From positions 8,054 to 72,053 of the forward strand of contig DLHY01000084.1 in assembly GCA_002483445.1 (NCBI GenBank): DNA of 64,000 nt. Reading direction: 5' to 3'. Under the pieces are notes generated by a model, which did no database searches, was not told the origin of the DNA, and saw only the letters and a program-made list of their open reading frames with translations. This DNA comes from Blastocatellia bacterium UBA7656. GTDB lineage: Bacteria > Acidobacteriota > Blastocatellia > UBA7656. Below are positions 61,287 through 64,000 of the stretch, piece by piece. Each line of letters begins with the position of its first letter. Positions within the stretch are counted from its first letter, which is position 1. Both the position numbers and the translations under genes were made by a program.

Positions 61287-61751
61287 TCAATCGGGGTCTT
61301 CGAATTCGAAGTAGCCTATTCTGTATTCGCCATCGACATCCACAATCGCCATCCAGAAATCGAACCAGGCATCAATATCAAGTTCCGCGTCTTCGCCTTC
61401 GGCGGGCGTAAACTGGATGACCAACCACTGGCGAAAATTCTCGCTCGTGATTTCATCAGAGATAGCTCTCTCGGCACGCCTGTTATAGTATCCCCGTTTC
61501 CTGATCTCGCGCAGGTCATCAATCGTGCAGATGTTGGAATCGATTTGGAAATCTTTCGGGTAAATCAACTTTTCCAACTCCGCCGCATCACCCGTTTCTC
61601 GAAGCTCAGTTTCGACCATCTCCCTCAGCAGGTCGGGCGTGATCTCGCCGCGCAGCCACGGAGCGAGAAAAAGTGTAGCCGCCTGGAAATCCCCGGCGTT
61701 GATTTTTCTGGCGAATTCTTCGGCAAACTTGTGATAAGCAGGATCGAGCAT
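61287..61751 (-). CDS. 154-residue acidic protein of unknown function
   Basis: Start taken at the ATG complementary to 61749-61751 with AAGGGG 5 bp upstream; a longer frame overlaps the ATPase gene. The sequence begins MLDPAYHKFAEEFARKINAG, contains APWLRGEITPDLLREMVETEL and a C-terminal acidic stretch (AEGEDAELDIDAWFDFWMAI). The N-terminal pattern of a helix followed by AAxxFLAPWL is reminiscent of NTF2-like or immunity-type folds, but I cannot assign it. It lies 14 bp after the ATPase gene and 55 bp before the double glycosyltransferase gene, so it is part of the polysaccharide operon. Confidence 0.65.
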   Translation of the reverse strand: MLDPAYHKFAEEFARKINAGDFQAATLFLAPWLRGEITPDLLREMVETELRETGDAAELEKLIYPKDFQIDSNICTIDDLREIRKRGYYNRRAERAISDEITSENFRQWLVIQFTPAEGEDAELDIDAWFDFWMAIVDVDGEYRIGYFEFEDPD

Positions 61752-61765
61752 AATGGCCCCTTTTT

Positions 61766-62533
61766 CTAAGCCGACATCGCTTCGTAATAATCGGCCACGT
61801 CTTTCGTCGGCCCAAGCTTTTTGAGTTCTCCTCCATCTATCAGCGCCGCGCGCACGCATAGCTGGCGGATCATGCCCATCGAATGGCTTACGAACAAAAC
61901 AGTCCTGCCGCTGCGCATAACGTCCTGCATCTTGGCGAGACATTTTTTCTGAAAGCTGGCGTCTCCCACGGCCAGCACTTCATCGACTATGAGGATTTCA
62001 GGGCTGAGATGCGCCGCCACCGCAAACGCGAGGCGGACATACATGCCGCTCGAATAATGCTTCACTGCTTCGTCGAGAAATTTTTCCACTTCAGCAAACG
62101 CCACTATCTCATCGAACCGAGCATTGATTTCGCGCCTGCGCATCCCCAGCACCGCGCCGTTGAGATAAATGTTCTCTCTGCCCGTCAGGTCGGGATGAAA
62201 GCCCGTGCCGACTTCCAGCAGGCTTGCGACTTTACCGTAAAGCTCGACCCTGCCGGAAGTGGGTTCGATGATGCGGGAGAGAACCTTGAGCAGAGTCGAT
62301 TTACCCGCGCCGTTCGGGCCGATGAGTCCGACGACTTCGCCGGGCATCACATCGAGGTTTATGTCTTTGAGCGCCCATAATTTCTCTTCCGACCGGTGAT
62401 GATTCCTCCTGAAAGCGTTGCGAAGCGAACGCACGAGTGATTCGCGCAGAGTTTCATAACGCGCCGCGCTGCGCTCGCCCGTCGCTATGCGAAATTGTTT
62501 GCTCAGATTCGAGATTCTTATTATTGGCTTCAT
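61766..62533 (-). CDS. Polysaccharide ABC exporter ATPase (Wzt/RfbE-like), no sugar-binding domain
   Basis: 255 residues starting MKPIIRISNLSKQF, GGAG just upstream. It has Walker A GPNGAGKST, the signature YSSGMYVRLAFAVA, Walker B EILIVDEVLAVGD and the H-loop VSHSMGMIRQL. The insert LGMRRREINARFDEIVAFAEV and the Y-S-S-G-M signature are typical of Wzt/TagH/RfbE exporters that move O-antigen or teichoic chains across the inner membrane. It stops right after the nucleotide-binding domain (ADYYEAMSA), lacking the C-terminal carbohydrate-binding module of Wzt proteins that recognise capped chains. The permease gene is not in the window and is likely beyond 64 kb. Confidence 0.9.
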   Translation of the reverse strand: MKPIIRISNLSKQFRIATGERSAARYETLRESLVRSLRNAFRRNHHRSEEKLWALKDINLDVMPGEVVGLIGPNGAGKSTLLKVLSRIIEPTSGRVELYGKVASLLEVGTGFHPDLTGRENIYLNGAVLGMRRREINARFDEIVAFAEVEKFLDEAVKHYSSGMYVRLAFAVAAHLSPEILIVDEVLAVGDASFQKKCLAKMQDVMRSGRTVLFVSHSMGMIRQLCVRAALIDGGELKKLGPTKDVADYYEAMSA

Positions 62534-62583
62534 TACTCCAAACCTGTCATTCAACAACGAAACCGCCGCTTGCGCAAGCCGGT

Positions 62584-63879
62584 TTAGGCTTTGAGTCTTT
62601 CAATCACCATCTGCGCGCGGGCAGTCCATGAATTAGCCTGTCCGAGTTTTCTCAGCCGCTGGCGGAAACGCTCGTCCTGCGCGCTGGCTCTTGCAATATC
62701 GAGCGAGCGCGAGAAATCGCGCGCGCCTTCGGCTGTCAGCGCCTCTTCAAAAGCGAGGCACTCTCTTATCGGAGTGGCGACTACCGGCTTTGCGGCGGCG
62801 AAAAATTCATAAAGCTTCAGCGGAGACGTGGCTCTGGTGATGTCGTTTATGAGAAACGGAATCATAGCGACATCGATGAGCCGCAGATAGCCGGGAAGTT
62901 CAGTGTAGGGGCGCGGGCCGATCCAGCGGACGTTTTTTCGTTTGAGCAGTTGCCGCCCGCGCTCGCGCAGGCTGTTGTCGTAGGCCGGCCCGATGAACAG
63001 AAAATTCCAGTCCTCCCTTTCTTTGGCCACCGCTTCGATCAGTTCATAGTCGAACCACTCGGCCATCGCGCCATAGTAACAGGCTATGGGCTTCGCTTCG
63101 CGTTGGAGCGATTCGATATCCGGGTCATCAGGAATCGGGGCTGACTGGTCGGCAAATCGCCAGCATTCGACTGCGTTGGGAAGATAGAGGGCATCGGGCC
63201 TTTTGAGCGCCGCCTGCTCGTGAAGACTTCGGGCGACGCAGGCGACAACGGTCGCTTCACTCAGAGCTTTCTCATGATTGCGTTCGAGAAAATCGCGGTC
63301 GTAGAGGAACACGTTGAAGTCATCAATCCAGTCATAAACCACTTTCGCCGTTTCAGGGTAGATGCTCCGGCGATCAAAATTATAAGTCAGAGTCCAGAGC
63401 GTAGCGTCGGGGATTTCAGCAAGCAGTTTGTCAGGCCCGCGAAACAAAAACAGATTCGGCTCGATCTCTCGAAAGCCATCGACATCGTCGTAGGCGTTGC
63501 TGCTGTCGAATACGGACACGAAGCCGAGTCTGGCGAATTCGCGGGCGAGGTGATGCGACCGCTGGGGGTTGGCGATCTCCCATCCGGTCGAGGGCAGAAA
63601 AATCACCGCGCCTCTTGCGGACTCGGCTCGCTCGATCACACGGCGGAGTTGATCGCGGTAGAGATGTTCATTCGAGCCGTTGAGAAGGCGGGCCAATCTT
63701 TGCGCGCCGCGCAGAGCCAGCGGGGGAGCCGAATTGTTTTTTTTATTGTCGAGTCCGAGCATCGTGTAGATGGGCAGCAGGTAGCGATACTTGATCCGGC
63801 CATAAGCGTTCAGCGACCGCCAGAGCAACGAAGATATTCTGTTCGCATTTTTAGCAGAAGGCGCGCCCGGTTTTCCCAC
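62584..63879 (-). CDS. GT4-like glycosyltransferase with N-terminal YGRIKYRYLLP motif
   Basis: 431 residues from GTG 63879; an in-frame TGA lies about 15 codons upstream and no other start codon occurs between, so this start is the only one available. Residues 15-45 hold the shared motif (LLWRSLNAYGRIKYRYLLPIY). The rest is a GT-B enzyme like the middle domain of the 972-residue protein: STGWEIANPQRSHHLAREFA, YYGAMAEWFDYELIEAVA, FLFIGPAYDNSL, IGPRPYTELPGYLRLIDVAMIPF and SPLKLYEFFAAAKPVVATP. It is the first gene of the minus-strand operon seen here. The 121 bp before it to the window end show no gene. Confidence 0.8.
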   Translation of the reverse strand: MGKPGAPSAKNANRISSLLWRSLNAYGRIKYRYLLPIYTMLGLDNKKNNSAPPLALRGAQRLARLLNGSNEHLYRDQLRRVIERAESARGAVIFLPSTGWEIANPQRSHHLAREFARLGFVSVFDSSNAYDDVDGFREIEPNLFLFRGPDKLLAEIPDATLWTLTYNFDRRSIYPETAKVVYDWIDDFNVFLYDRDFLERNHEKALSEATVVACVARSLHEQAALKRPDALYLPNAVECWRFADQSAPIPDDPDIESLQREAKPIACYYGAMAEWFDYELIEAVAKEREDWNFLFIGPAYDNSLRERGRQLLKRKNVRWIGPRPYTELPGYLRLIDVAMIPFLINDITRATSPLKLYEFFAAAKPVVATPIRECLAFEEALTAEGARDFSRSLDIARASAQDERFRQRLRKLGQANSWTARAQMVIERLKA

Positions 63880-64000
63880 CTGTTTCTCGCTTTCGATGCG
63901 AACGCATCGCCCGCCGATTCAATAACGGATGCCGATCAGTTCCCGGCGCATTTACCGTGCGCCATCCACATTCTTCTGTATCTGTCAGGGCTCAGAACAT

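Noticed and set aside
61766..62533. ABC ATPase as the missing partner of the ADOP permeases
   Set aside because: Its signature and neighbours are those of polysaccharide exporters, and it lies 23 kb from the array in a glycosyltransferase operon.

Overview
The window most resembles a chromosome segment from the Acidobacteriota, probably the Blastocatellia side of the phylum. This placement is inferred from gene content; there is no rRNA or tRNA gene to confirm it. Pointers are nine large ADOP-type permeases (acidobacterial duplicated orphan permeases) in one array, a DUF1800/DUF1501 pair, secreted S9 and S41/tricorn-type peptidases, a reaction-centre-type cytochrome c protein, Uma2-like nucleases, and many intergenic inverted repeats built from 7-10 bp units. 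I see no insertion sequence, integrase, CRISPR array, rRNA or tRNA.

Layout. 1-12.4 kb is mixed housekeeping and accessory DNA: a TPR protein cut by the window edge, a secreted S41 peptidase with TPRs, an Uma2 gene broken by a TGA codon, a TPM/YgcG-like protein, a higBA toxin-antitoxin operon, an S9 peptidase, a glycine-zipper protein, a coupled pair of unknown genes (one a membrane protein), a second Uma2-like gene and a cytochrome c. 12.5-38.0 kb holds the nine permease genes, all on the + strand, interrupted only by a minus-strand tetR operon (20.2-21.8 kb) and a DNA alkylation repair gene (32.2-32.9 kb). 38-48.4 kb carries a tricorn-like protease, a sigma-54 response regulator, a membrane-anchored TIR protein, small membrane proteins, a GT39-like membrane glycosyltransferase and a divergent peptide deformylase. 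48.6-52.7 kb is DUF1800, DUF1501 and a secreted CxxCH protein. 52.9-63.9 kb is a surface polysaccharide locus: wecB and a methyltransferase on +, then a minus-strand operon (glycosyltransferase, Wzt-like ATPase, unknown protein, 972-residue double glycosyltransferase, methyltransferase, membrane glycosyltransferase).

Main observation. The permease array seems to consist of three transcription units (ADOP1-3, ADOP4-7, ADOP8-9). Each first gene has the same upstream arrangement: a GGGA-N7/8-TCCC inverted repeat continuing as CA[T/C]AA[A/G]CG, then a sigma-54-like element TGGCAC-N5-TTG, then the start codon 56-60 bp after the first base of that element. The distances from the repeat to the promoter are 64, 75 and 86 bp, an exact 11-bp series (about one helical turn per step). 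A sigma-54 activator with receiver, AAA+ and Fis-type HTH domains is encoded 3.8 kb after the array and is the obvious candidate regulator. No MacB-type ATPase or MacA-type adaptor gene is present; the only ABC ATPase in the window belongs to the polysaccharide locus.

Second observation. Eleven inverted-repeat elements made of short tandem units (mostly heptamers such as TTTTCAG, GGTTACA, GGGTGAT, AGTCAGA) lie between genes, often touching a stop or start codon, and one lies inside an open reading frame, where it encodes a roughly 46-residue hydrophilic insert in a membrane glycosyltransferase.
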